A stretch of 64,000 nt of DNA from Nocardia higoensis NBRC 100133. Lineage in GTDB: Bacteria; Actinomycetota; Actinomycetes; Mycobacteriales; Mycobacteriaceae. The position numbers were made by a program, and so were the translations under genes. The notes below the pieces were generated by a model, which was given only the letters and a program-made list of their open reading frames with translations, was not told the DNA's origin and did not search any database. This document shows positions 38,324 to 46,781 of the stretch, in pieces. Numbering within the stretch: position 1 is the first letter of the stretch; each line of letters begins with the position of its first letter. Where the stretch lies: the NCBI RefSeq assembly GCF_000308595.1, contig NZ_BAGA01000077.1, forward strand, positions 1-64,000, read 5' to 3'.

Positions 38324-38432
38324 GTGCATCTGAACGAACATTTGTGTGCGCAAACAGGTTTCACCGACCGGCCCGGACACGCGATGACATGGCGCGGGGC
38401 CATGAACGAAACTCTCAGGTGGGTCTGACAGA

Positions 38433-40550
38433 GTGATCGTCGTGAATATCGGTGATCGGTTTGCCGCGGCTGTCACCGGCCGGCGGTCATGGTTGGTACT
38501 GCTGGTCGTCTTCCTCTTCTCCGGAGCCCTGATGGGGCTGGCCGGGTCGAACGACTCCGCGGGCGCGGGCCCGAGTTCACTGCCCGCCGACGCCGAATCG
38601 GCCAGGGTGCAGCAGATGGTGAAGGAGTTCCCCGGCGGCGAGAACACGGCCGCGATCGTGGTGTTCGATCGCGTCGACGGCGGACAGCTCACCGAATCGG
38701 AACTGGCGGCGGCGACCGAGGCGGTCGCGAGCATCCGCGCCGAATCGGGCGTGCCGAGCGGGGGCGGCCCACCCGCCCAGCTGACCGTCTCCGAGGACCG
38801 GATGGTCGCACTCGGCCAGGTGCCGGTGTCGGGCGAACTCAGCGGCTCCCCGCTCAACGACGAGATCAAGCGTCTGCGCACGGTCGCCGAGGAGCGCGCG
38901 CCGGAGGGGCTGCGCACCCAGATCACCGGCGGACCCGCCTTCGGCGCCGACGCCGCCAATGCCTTCGCGGGCGCTGATGTCACCCTGCTGGCCGTCACCG
39001 CGTTGGTGGTGGCGATCCTGCTCGTGCTGACCTACCGCTCGCCGGTGCTGTGGCTGGTGCCGCTGCTGGTGGTGGGGGTCGCCGACCGATCCGCCTCCAG
39101 CCTCGGCACACTGCTGGCCAAGGCCACCGATCTGACCTTCGACGGCTCGACCTCGGGCATCACCAGCGTGCTCGTCTTCGGCGCGGGCACCAACTACGCT
39201 CTGTTGCTGATCTCGCGCTACCGGGACGAGTTGCACCGCCACGAGAACCATCGCGACGCGCTGCGCGAGGCGGTGCGCCGGTGCGCGCCGGCGATCCTGG
39301 CGAGCAATGTGACCGTCGTGCTGGCGTTGCTCACCCTGCTGCTGGCCGCCCTGCCGAGTACCCGCAGTCTCGGCCTGATGGCGGCGGCCGGATTGCTGAT
39401 GGCCGCGCTGTTCGTACTCACCGCGCTGCCGTCCGCGCTCGCGCTCTGCGGCCGCAGGATCTTCTGGCCGTTCGTCCCCGCCGTCGACGGCACCGACAAC
39501 GCCGGTTCCGGAACCTGGTACCGCATCGCCGACCGGGTGGTGCGTAAGCCGCTGCCGGTGGCGGTGGGCACGCTGCTGGTCCTGCTGCTCTGCGCGACCG
39601 GCCTGTTCGGGGCCACGGTCGGCTTGTCGCAGTCCGATCAGTTCCGGGTGCGCGCCGAATCGGTGGACGCCCTCGACACCTTGGCCGCGCACTTCCCCTC
39701 CGGTGCTTCCGACCCCACGGTCGTGCTCGCGCGCGTGGAGGCCGAGGCCGCCGTACAGGGCGTGCTCGACCGCGAGGCAGGCGTCTCGCAGGCGGTGCGC
39801 ACCGGCCCGCCGCACGACGGCGTGGCCCGGTGGGCGGTGGTGCTCGACGCCGCACCGTCCTCCGAGGAGGCGTTCGACATCATCGAGGATCTGCGCGCGC
39901 AGTTGTCCGCTCTGCCCGGCGCGGACGCGCTGGTCGGCGGCAGCGACGCCAAGGAGCTCGATACATCCGAGGCCGCGAGTGGTGACCAGCTGCTGGTCAT
40001 CCCGCTGATCCTGGTCGTGGTTTTCCTCGTGCTGCTCGCGCTGTTGCGGGCGGTGCCCGCCGCGCTGGTGCTCATCGGCGTCACGGTGCTCAGCGCGCTG
40101 GCCGCGCTCGGGCTCGGCAGCCTGGCCAGCGAGCACATCTTCGGATTCCCGGCGCTGGACACCACCGTCCCGCTCTACGGTTTCCTGTTCCTGGTCGCGC
40201 TCGGCGTGGACTACACGATCTTCCTGGTGACCCGAGCCAAGGAGGAAGCGCCCGGACACGGCACCGCGCGCGGCGTCGTGCGCGCGGTCTCGGCGACCGG
40301 TCCGGTCATCACCAGCGCTGGCATCGTGCTCGCGGCGGTGTTCTGCGTGCTCGGCGTGCTGCCGCTGATCACCCTGACCCAGATCGGCATCGTGGTCGGC
40401 ATCGGCATCGTGCTCGACACCTTCGTGGTCCGCACCGTCGTCGTCCCCGCCCTGTTCGCTCTCGTCGGTCCACGCATCTGGTGGCCGGCGAAGCTGGACG
40501 AGTCCGAATCCGGCAGCGTCGAGGCGCAGCTGACCGACGCCTCGAAGTAG
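38433..40550 (+). CDS. MMPL-family RND transporter
   Basis: 705 aa with the RND layout: one N-terminal membrane helix, an outer domain (about residues 40-180), five helices including VLVFGAGTNYALLLISRYRDEL, a second single helix, an outer loop, and a final five-helix block with GVDYTIFLVTRAKEE. The GxxxDY-type segments of the proton relay are present. This length fits the shorter actinobacterial MMPL proteins (MmpL11/ActII-3 class), which export lipids or antibiotics. No MmpS partner is adjacent. The GTG at 38433 has only a weak ribosome-binding site; a GTG at 38442 is possible. A strong terminator follows. Confidence 0.9.
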   Translation: MIVVNIGDRFAAAVTGRRSWLVLLVVFLFSGALMGLAGSNDSAGAGPSSLPADAESARVQQMVKEFPGGENTAAIVVFDRVDGGQLTESELAAATEAVASIRAESGVPSGGGPPAQLTVSEDRMVALGQVPVSGELSGSPLNDEIKRLRTVAEERAPEGLRTQITGGPAFGADAANAFAGADVTLLAVTALVVAILLVLTYRSPVLWLVPLLVVGVADRSASSLGTLLAKATDLTFDGSTSGITSVLVFGAGTNYALLLISRYRDELHRHENHRDALREAVRRCAPAILASNVTVVLALLTLLLAALPSTRSLGLMAAAGLLMAALFVLTALPSALALCGRRIFWPFVPAVDGTDNAGSGTWYRIADRVVRKPLPVAVGTLLVLLLCATGLFGATVGLSQSDQFRVRAESVDALDTLAAHFPSGASDPTVVLARVEAEAAVQGVLDREAGVSQAVRTGPPHDGVARWAVVLDAAPSSEEAFDIIEDLRAQLSALPGADALVGGSDAKELDTSEAASGDQLLVIPLILVVVFLVLLALLRAVPAALVLIGVTVLSALAALGLGSLASEHIFGFPALDTTVPLYGFLFLVALGVDYTIFLVTRAKEEAPGHGTARGVVRAVSATGPVITSAGIVLAAVFCVLGVLPLITLTQIGIVVGIGIVLDTFVVRTVVVPALFALVGPRIWWPAKLDESESGSVEAQLTDASK

Positions 40551-40564
40551 GCACGACAGCGAAC

Positions 40565-40607
40565 GGCCCCGCACGGCCATCGTCTTCGCGACGGTCCGTG
40601 CGGGGCC
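40565..40607. terminator. Bidirectional hairpin terminator
   Basis: Arms GGCCCCGCACGG (40565-40576) and its complement (40596-40607) enclose a second stem CGTC/GACG. It lies between the converging MMPL and CGNR genes and can serve both strands. Confidence 0.85.
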
Positions 40608-40622
40608 TTCGTCGTCGAAGGG

Positions 40623-41240
40623 TCAGTTCCTCGATACCGCCGGAGAGGTGGTCTGGCGCCGCCGATACGCCGCCGAACTGGCCTTCTCCCCGCACGCCGC
40701 CATCGCGCACCAGCGCCGCGCGCCCCGGCGTGAGCGGTCGACGAAGTACAGCGAGCAGTCGTGGCCGAGGCAACGGCGCACCCGATCGCGGTACTCACCG
40801 CTGAACAGGTCGATGGCATCGCGCGCGATGATCGAGAGGATCTCCGCCAGCGGGGCCGGCGCGGCGGGCACGGCCGTCGTGCCGTCGACCGACAGCACGG
40901 CGTGCGGTGTGCCCACGGCCGCCGCCCGATTGATCACCTCGATACAGCCGGGGGCGGGCGGCAGTCCGTCGACGCGGGCGCGGGTCAGGTTGTTGACGGC
41001 CTCGCGCAGCTCCCGCGCGGCCGACAGCTGCTCGTCGGTGACCGGACCCACAGCGGGCGGCAGGCCGGCCACGTAGAGCCAGGTCTGCAGATCCTCGCCG
41101 GTGACCAGGCGCTCGGTGTCGTTCATGTCGCGCTTGGCGACGGTGGCGACGAAGTTCAGGCAGAGCTGGTCCGATCTGAACATGAAGCCTGATCGACGCC
41201 GGTCCTTCGTCTCGACGACCGGTGATTTCACGGTCGGCAC
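40623..41240 (-). CDS. CGNR zinc-finger / ABATE-domain regulator
   Basis: About 205 aa. The N-terminal ABATE-like region starts FMFRSDQLCLNFVATVA. The C-terminal 45 residues form the CGNR zinc finger: RRCLGHDCSLYFVD, RRWCAMAACGEKASSAAYRRR. All four cysteines are present, but the naming tetrad reads CGEK. I chose GTG 41240 behind GGAGG; ATG 41258 and GTG 41231 are alternatives. It diverges from the organosulfur operon across about 390 bp containing the cysteine leader, so it probably regulates that operon by substrate, with cysteine acting separately (inference). Confidence 0.82.
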   Translation of the reverse strand: MPTVKSPVVETKDRRRSGFMFRSDQLCLNFVATVAKRDMNDTERLVTGEDLQTWLYVAGLPPAVGPVTDEQLSAARELREAVNNLTRARVDGLPPAPGCIEVINRAAAVGTPHAVLSVDGTTAVPAAPAPLAEILSIIARDAIDLFSGEYRDRVRRCLGHDCSLYFVDRSRRGARRWCAMAACGEKASSAAYRRRQTTSPAVSRN

Positions 41241-41376
41241 GCTCCCTCCCACACACATCCGCGATGTCGCCGCGCCCCGTATCCGGCGGAGATGGCGACA
41301 GATTCGGTCAAGATTGCCGCAGATCGGCGCGCTCGTCTGCGTTATTAATCATGACGATCGAATCCACGTGAGTGGT

Positions 41377-41406
41377 TTGACAGCTCACGCTCGGCGACGG
41401 CATGGT
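41377..41406 (+). promoter_or_regulatory. Promoter of the cysteine leader ORF (TTGACA-N18-CATGGT)
   Basis: Consensus -35 TTGACA at 41377-41382 and -10 CATGGT at 41401-41406, 18 nt apart. The predicted transcription start falls on or next to the G of the GTG at 41414, 7 nt after the -10, so the leader ORF would be leaderless. Confidence 0.65.
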
Positions 41407-41413
41407 TGTCCCC

Positions 41414-41500
41414 GTGCAGATGTGGATGACCGAGCAGCGGAAGGCCTCGGCGACGGCCGAGCGTTGTCGCTGCTGTCGCCTCTGCCGCTGCTGCCGCTGA
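41414..41500 (+). CDS. Polycysteine leader peptide, cysteine-responsive attenuator
   Basis: A 28-codon ORF opening with GTG at the predicted transcription start and closing at TGA 41498-41500. Its C-terminal eleven residues include CRCCRLCRCC, six cysteines in ten positions, two read from TGT and four from TGC. Leaderless polycysteine ORFs of this kind attenuate cysteine/sulfur operons in mycobacteria: slow decoding when Cys-tRNA is scarce keeps the downstream site accessible (established there, inferred here). It lies 126 bp before the SsuD-like gene. An ATG at 41402 is in frame but would overlap the -10. The peptide itself probably has no function. Confidence 0.78.
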   Translation: MQMWMTEQRKASATAERCRCCRLCRCCR

Positions 41501-41626
41501 GGATTCCTCGCGTGAGCCGGGCTCCGCGGCGATCGTTGTGATCCGCCCGAGCCGGCGTGCCCCCTTGAACCCCCCCTCGACAATTTCGGGCTGCACGAAC
41601 GCGCCCAGATTACGGAGATAGAAGAC

Positions 41627-42700
41627 ATGGCTGTCGAATTCATCAGTCAGGTACACGTCCGGGATTCCTCGGATCTGTACCCGAAGCCGGGCGCCGACAT
41701 CGATGTCGATTACCTGCGGCGCTACGCCGACGCGCTCGAAGAGGCCGGCTTCGACTACACGCTGGTGCCCTACGGCTCCAAGAGCTTCAGCGCCTTCGGC
41801 GTGGCCGACGCGCTCAGCCAGCTCACCTCGCGCATCAAGCTCGTGGTGGCCCTGCGCCCCAACATCATTCACCCGGTGGCGGCCGCGCAGGCGCTGAGCA
41901 CGCTCGATCATCTGAGCCGTGGCCGCGCGGTCGTGCACATCATCTCCGGCGGCACCGATGCCGAGCAGGCTCGCCAGGGCGACTACCTGAGCAAGTCCGA
42001 GCGTTACGCCAGGTCGGGGGAGTTCATCGAGATCCTGCGCCGGGCCTGGACCGAGTCGGAACCGTGGAGCTACGCGGGCACGCACTACCGGTTCGACGAT
42101 TTCGTCTCCGAGCTGCGCCCGGTGAACGGCACCATCCCGATCTCGCTCGGCGGTTCCTCGGCCGACGCCTACCGGGTGGGCGGTTCCTCGGCCGACATCT
42201 TCGGCCTGTGGGGCGAACCGCTGGCGCAGACCGCCGAGCAGATCGCGGCCATCCACGAGCAGGCCGAACTGGCCGGCCGCCCGGACAAGCCGCGCATCTG
42301 GGTCACCTTCCGCCCGATCATCGCCCCCACCGAGGACCAGGCCTGGGAGAAGGCGCACACGATCCTCGCCGCGCTGCAGCGCCACAACCAGGGCGCGACC
42401 CCGGCCAACCTGCCCGAAAACGTCGGCTCCCAGCGGCTTCTCGCCGCCGCCCAGGCCGGTGAGCTGCACGACCGGGCCCTGTGGACCCCGACCGCCGCGG
42501 CCACCAACGCCCAGGGCGCCTCGACCGCGCTGGTCGGCACTCCGGAGACCGTCACCGCCGCCATCCTCGACTACGTCGCCCTCGGCGCCGACCTCATCTC
42601 GATTCGCGGCTACGACAACCTCAACGACGTCGTCGACTACGGCAAGTATCTGCTGCCACTGCTGCGCGAGGAACTGGCTTCCGCCGCAGCCCCGGCCTGA
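41627..42700 (+). CDS. SsuD-like LLM flavin monooxygenase (alkanesulfonate type)
   Basis: 357 aa; resembles FMNH2-dependent alkanesulfonate monooxygenase, which cleaves C-S bonds of sulfonates to aldehyde plus sulfite. Blocks: EFISQVHVRDSSDL, FDYTLVPYGS, VALRPNIIHPVAAAQALSTLDHLSRGR (split here by function), IISGGTDAEQARQGDYL, and the ISLGGSSADAYRVGGSSAD phosphate region leading to LWGEP. GGAGA precedes the ATG. First structural gene of the operon behind the polycysteine leader, which supports a sulfur-acquisition role. Requires FMNH2 from a reductase not encoded in this operon. Confidence 0.88.
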   Translation: MAVEFISQVHVRDSSDLYPKPGADIDVDYLRRYADALEEAGFDYTLVPYGSKSFSAFGVADALSQLTSRIKLVVALRPNIIHPVAAAQALSTLDHLSRGRAVVHIISGGTDAEQARQGDYLSKSERYARSGEFIEILRRAWTESEPWSYAGTHYRFDDFVSELRPVNGTIPISLGGSSADAYRVGGSSADIFGLWGEPLAQTAEQIAAIHEQAELAGRPDKPRIWVTFRPIIAPTEDQAWEKAHTILAALQRHNQGATPANLPENVGSQRLLAAAQAGELHDRALWTPTAAATNAQGASTALVGTPETVTAAILDYVALGADLISIRGYDNLNDVVDYGKYLLPLLREELASAAAPA

Positions 42701-42723
42701 GATTCGGAAACGAGCACACTTTC

Positions 42724-44028
42724 ATGAGCGACAAGAGACAACTCGTCCTGGTTCTGCAGATTCTCGGGATGGGGACCAACTACCAGTCCTGGCGGCTGCC
42801 CGGCAGCCCGGCCGAGCGCGTCCTCGACCTGGACATCTACACCGAGATCGCGCAGGCCGCCGAGGCCGCCAAGATCCACTCGCTGTTCCTGTCCGATGGC
42901 GTCGGCACCTCGCTGGAGCGCCCGATGGGCCTGTTCGAGCCGGTCACCTTCCTGTCCGCGCTGGCCGCGGTGACCCGGCGCATCGGCCTGGTGGTCACCT
43001 CGTCGACCACCTTCAACGCCCCGTTCAATCTCGCCCGCCAGATGGCCTCGCTGGATCACCTGTCCAAGGGCCGCGCCGGGTGGAACATCGTGACCTCGTC
43101 GGCGGGTGAGCGCAACTTCGGCATCGAGCTGCCGCCGCACGACGAAAGGTACTCGCGCGCGGAGGAATTCGTTGCGGCCACCAAGGCGCTGTGGGACAGC
43201 TGGGATGCCGACGCGCGCATCGTCGACCGGGAGAACGGCGTCTACGTCGATCCGGCCAAGGTGCGCCGCACCGACTTCGTCTCCGAGCACCACAGCGTCG
43301 AGGGCCCGCTGAACATCGACCGCGCCCCGCAGGGCTACCCGTTCCTGTTCCAGGCCGGTTCCTCCACCGCCGGCGTGGATTTCGGCGCGCGCCACGCCGA
43401 CGCCATCTTCACCTCCCAGCCCGACCGCTACGAGGGCCTCGAGTTCTACAAGTACATGAAGGGCCGGGTGGCCGCCGCCGGCCGTGACCCCGACGACCTC
43501 AAGATCCTGCCCGGGCTGTACACGGTGATCGAACGCACCGAGGAGCAGGCCCGTGACACCGCCGGACGGCTCGCCGAGTTGGCGACCACGGCGGACTGGG
43601 ACGCCCAGCGCAAGAACTTCGAGAGCTCCGGCTTCGGCGGCGTCGACCTGTCGGATCTGGACCCGGACAAGCCGATCCCGCTGCACCGGCTGCCCGATGT
43701 CGCAGCCGTCCAGGGCAGGCGCTCGCGCTACGAGATGTACCGCCGCTGGGTTCTCAACGGCGACAAGACGCTGCGCGAGCTGGTCTACCACAACAATCGC
43801 GCCGCCTCGGGCCACTGGGATCCGGTCGGCTCGGTCGAGCAGATCGCCGACCGGATCCAGGAGCGCTTCGAGGAGGGCTCGGTCGACGGTTTCGTCATCT
43901 CGCCGCAGCACTTCGGTGGCTACCGCGTCATCACCGACCACCTGGTCCCCGAACTGCAACGCCGTGGACTCTTCCAGACCGAGTATGCCGGCGACACCCT
44001 GCGTTTCAACGTCCTCGGTCATCACTGA
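42724..44028 (+). CDS. LLM-class FMN-dependent monooxygenase (NtaA/SnaA/DszA group)
   Basis: 434 aa. Typical blocks are LQILGMGTNYQSWRLPGSP, GRAGWNIVTSSAGERNFG, FLFQAGSSTAGVDFGARHAD and a C-terminal [20 protein letters not shown]. Closest in type to DszA/NtaA, which in sulfur pathways cleaves sulfones to sulfinates. It starts 23 bp after the SsuD-like gene; the open frame upstream overlaps that gene and is not coding. With SsuD- and DszC-like enzymes in the same operon, a stepwise C-S bond oxidation is plausible (inference). Confidence 0.9.
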   Translation: MSDKRQLVLVLQILGMGTNYQSWRLPGSPAERVLDLDIYTEIAQAAEAAKIHSLFLSDGVGTSLERPMGLFEPVTFLSALAAVTRRIGLVVTSSTTFNAPFNLARQMASLDHLSKGRAGWNIVTSSAGERNFGIELPPHDERYSRAEEFVAATKALWDSWDADARIVDRENGVYVDPAKVRRTDFVSEHHSVEGPLNIDRAPQGYPFLFQAGSSTAGVDFGARHADAIFTSQPDRYEGLEFYKYMKGRVAAAGRDPDDLKILPGLYTVIERTEEQARDTAGRLAELATTADWDAQRKNFESSGFGGVDLSDLDPDKPIPLHRLPDVAAVQGRRSRYEMYRRWVLNGDKTLRELVYHNNRAASGHWDPVGSVEQIADRIQERFEEGSVDGFVISPQHFGGYRVITDHLVPELQRRGLFQTEYAGDTLRFNVLGHH

Positions 44029-44060
44029 CCACCACCACACTCATTGCGAAAGGCCGAACT

Positions 44061-45668
44061 GTGGCTAGGAAAAGACGCGTCGAACGGTGGGCCGCCGTGT
44101 CGGTGCTCGCGGCACTCACCCTGAGCGCCTGCTCGTCCAACGACGGCTCGTCCTCGATCGGACCGACCGGTGACCCGGTGTCCGGCGGGACGTTGAAGGT
44201 CGGCACCGGTCTCGACCCGATCTGCGTCGACCCCAATCAGACCGATCTCACTGCGACCAGGGACATCCTGCGACAGGTCGGCGATTCGCTGGTCGACGCC
44301 GACCCGGAGACCGGCGAGATCGTGCCGTGGCTGGCGACCGAGTGGGTCGTCAACGACAACGCGACGGTCTTCGACTTCGGCCTGCGCTCCGGTGTCACCT
44401 TCAGCAACGGCGAGGTGTTCGACGCCGCGGCGGCGAAGGCCTTCCTCGACGGTGTCGACGCCCTGGGCGGCCGCGCGTTCAACGCCTCCAGCTACCTCGA
44501 GGGTTACCTGGGCACCGAGGTCGTCGCGCCCGACAAGATCCGGGTGAGCTTCGACCAGCCCAATGCCAGCTTCCTGCAGGCGCTGTCGACGGTGAACATG
44601 GCGGTGCTCTCGCCCTCGACCTACCAGCTGCCGCCCGAACAGCGGTGCCTCGGCCAGATCTCGGCCACCGGCGCCTTCGTCCTCGACCACTACACGCCGA
44701 CCCAGGAGGTCGTGCTCACCAAGCGCGCCGGCTACGCATGGCCGTCGGCGAACGCCGAGCACGAGGGCGAGGCGTACCTGGACCGGATCGAGTACCGGGT
44801 GATCCCGGAGGCCGGCGTCCGGGTCGGCAGCCTGCGCTCGGGCGAGGTCGATCTGATCAACCAGGTGCCCCAGCAGGACGAGGACGTTCTGAAGACCACC
44901 GGTTTCGGCGTGCTGACCACGAACAACCCGGGCACGGTCTTCGAATACCTGACCAACAACAGCTCGCCGATCCTGTCCGACGAATCGGTGCGCAAGGCGA
45001 TCCAGTTCGGCATCGACCGGGAGGAGTACCGCGCTACGGTCCTGCTGCCGCGCTACAACATCGCGACCAGCGTCCTGTCCTCCACGACACCGCATTACAC
45101 GGACTTCTCGCAGTACATCAAGTACGACCCCGAGGAGTCGAAGCGGCTGCTCGACGGTGCGGGCTGGCTGCCCGGCGCCGACGGCATCCGGGCCAAGGAC
45201 GGCAAACGCCTCAGCCTGACCGTGCTCAACGGGCACGGCATCGGCACCGACACCTACGAACTGGTCGCCCAGCAGCTCCAGCGCATCGGCGTCGAACTGA
45301 TCATCCGCACCGTCTCGCGCGCGGAGATGCTCGCCGCGCTGGACACCGGCCAGTACGACTTCGTGCCCTACGGCTTCACCCGCGCCGATCCGGCCGCGCT
45401 GACCATGCACTTCACCACCAAGCGCAACAACCCGTTGCGCCTGCAGCCCTCCGAACTCGACACCTACCTCGAGCAGCAGGCCGCCGCCTCGCGTCCGGAG
45501 GACCGTCAGGTCGCCGTCGACAATGCCGCCCGCTACATCACCGAGCACGCGCTGGTGATCCTGCTCAGCGAGCAGTCGGTCGCACACGGGTACTCCGGCT
45601 CCCTCGGCGGCCTGAGGTGGGAGCCCGGCGCGCAGCTGTCGCTGTACGACGCCTGGCTCCAGCGCTGA
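44061..45668 (+). CDS. SBP_bac_5-type substrate-binding lipoprotein (Dpp/Opp-like ABC importer)
   Basis: 535 aa. The signal peptide ends in the lipobox LTLSAC (Cys near residue 24). The mature protein shows the family 5 layout: GGTLKVGTGLDP, WLATEWVVNDNATVFDFGLR and FSNGEVFDAAAAKAFLD in lobe I, and LDRIEYRVIPEAGVRVGSLRSG later. Binds peptides, nickel, glutathione or other large ligands; here the operon suggests an organosulfur ligand such as a sulfur-containing conjugate (inference). GTG start 32 bp after the monooxygenase. Confidence 0.9.
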   Translation: MARKRRVERWAAVSVLAALTLSACSSNDGSSSIGPTGDPVSGGTLKVGTGLDPICVDPNQTDLTATRDILRQVGDSLVDADPETGEIVPWLATEWVVNDNATVFDFGLRSGVTFSNGEVFDAAAAKAFLDGVDALGGRAFNASSYLEGYLGTEVVAPDKIRVSFDQPNASFLQALSTVNMAVLSPSTYQLPPEQRCLGQISATGAFVLDHYTPTQEVVLTKRAGYAWPSANAEHEGEAYLDRIEYRVIPEAGVRVGSLRSGEVDLINQVPQQDEDVLKTTGFGVLTTNNPGTVFEYLTNNSSPILSDESVRKAIQFGIDREEYRATVLLPRYNIATSVLSSTTPHYTDFSQYIKYDPEESKRLLDGAGWLPGADGIRAKDGKRLSLTVLNGHGIGTDTYELVAQQLQRIGVELIIRTVSRAEMLAALDTGQYDFVPYGFTRADPAALTMHFTTKRNNPLRLQPSELDTYLEQQAAASRPEDRQVAVDNAARYITEHALVILLSEQSVAHGYSGSLGGLRWEPGAQLSLYDAWLQR

Positions 45669-45701
45669 CGCCGAGTTCGGTGAGAAGAAAGGACGAGAAC
45701 G

Positions 45702-46781
45702 ATGACTCGCGGCCCGGTGTCGACGACCGCTGTACGTGACTGGCTCTGGTTCCTCGGCGGCCGACTCCTGCAGGGACTGTTCGTGCTCTGGGCCGCGTTC
45801 ACCCTCGTGTTCGTCGTCCTGTACCTGTTGCCCAGCGATCCGATCCGATTGATGGTCTCGGGCAGCGGTACGGAATTCGCCACTGCGGACGACGCGGCCC
45901 TGGACGAACTGCGCAGGCAGTACGGCCTGGACGAACCTCCGCTGATCCAGTACCTGCACGCACTGTGGAACGCGGTGCGCGGCGATTTCGGCATCTCCAT
46001 CCAGACCGGCAGGCCGGTGACGGACCTGATCGGTGACGCACTGTCGGAGACCGCGGTGCTGGGCGCGTTCGCCCTGGCCATCGGATTGGTCCTCGGCGTC
46101 GGTATCGCGCTGGCGGCCACCCTGACCCGGCTGCGGCCGCTGCAGCAACTACTGCTGTCGCTGCCCGCCGCCGGTGTCTCGGTGCCCTCGTTCTGGGTGG
46201 GCCTGCTGCTCATCCAGTACTTCGCCTTCGAACTCGGCTGGTTTCCGCCGCTGGGCGGCAAGGGGATCAACGGCCTCACCCTGCCCGCCGTGACGCTGGC
46301 GATCCCGACCGCGGCATTCGTCGCCCAGATCCTGGCCAAGAGCCTGGCGACGACGATGCGCGAGCCCTATATCGAGGTGGTCAGGGCCAAGGGCGCCTCC
46401 CGGGCGCACGCCCTGTTCACCGACGCGCTGCGTAATGCCGCGCTGCCGCTGCTGACCATGGTCGGCATGATCGTCGGCAATATCCTGGCCGGCTCGGTGG
46501 TGGTCGAAACGGTGTTCTCCCGGATGGGGCTCGGCCGGATCACCTACGAGGCGGTCAACGCCCAGGACATCCCGGTGGTGCTCGCGGTGGTCACCTTCGC
46601 CGCCACGGTCTTCGTGGTGCTGGGCATCGCCGTCGACATCCTCTACCCGCTGCTCGACCCGCGCATCGGCTCACGGGTGCGGCGCAGGGCCGCGACCACC
46701 GCCGAAGGCGTTGTCGTGGAGAAGCTCTCCGCCGACACGTTCGCTCCCGTCCACCAGGTCGCCGAAAGGACCGCATCATGA
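45702..46781 (+). CDS. DppB-type ABC permease
   Basis: A 359-aa membrane subunit with about six helices. The N-terminal helix is followed by LPSDPIRLMVSG and LRRQYGLDEPPLIQYLHALW, the usual outer segment. The EAA loop that docks the ATPase reads IEVVRAKGASRAHALFTDALRN (beginning near residue 225). AAAGGACGAG precedes the ATG. It overlaps the next permease by 4 bp (ATGA). A longer than usual cytoplasmic tail of about 40 residues is present. Confidence 0.92.
   Translation: MTRGPVSTTAVRDWLWFLGGRLLQGLFVLWAAFTLVFVVLYLLPSDPIRLMVSGSGTEFATADDAALDELRRQYGLDEPPLIQYLHALWNAVRGDFGISIQTGRPVTDLIGDALSETAVLGAFALAIGLVLGVGIALAATLTRLRPLQQLLLSLPAAGVSVPSFWVGLLLIQYFAFELGWFPPLGGKGINGLTLPAVTLAIPTAAFVAQILAKSLATTMREPYIEVVRAKGASRAHALFTDALRNAALPLLTMVGMIVGNILAGSVVVETVFSRMGLGRITYEAVNAQDIPVVLAVVTFAATVFVVLGIAVDILYPLLDPRIGSRVRRRAATTAEGVVVEKLSADTFAPVHQVAERTAS

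Larger units (their letters stand above)
41259..41626 (+). other. Regulatory region between CGNR gene and organosulfur operon
   Basis: 368 bp. Holds an AT-rich patch GTTATTAATCATGA (41341-41354), a promoter, a cysteine-rich leader ORF (both listed) and 126 nt between the leader stop and the first gene. In that last part CTCCG (41522-41526) is complementary to CGGAG (41612-41616) in the ribosome-binding region of the SsuD-like gene. That pairing could hide the site when the leader is not being stalled on, but I could not fold it. Confidence 0.6.

Noticed and set aside
42147..42196. 18-bp perfect direct repeat (GGSSAD encoded twice, 30 bp apart) in the SsuD-like gene
   Set aside because: Comparison with my memory of E. 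coli SsuD shows the same spacing from the first GGSS to WGEP, so there is no insertion. The second copy is probably convergence within a conserved region.
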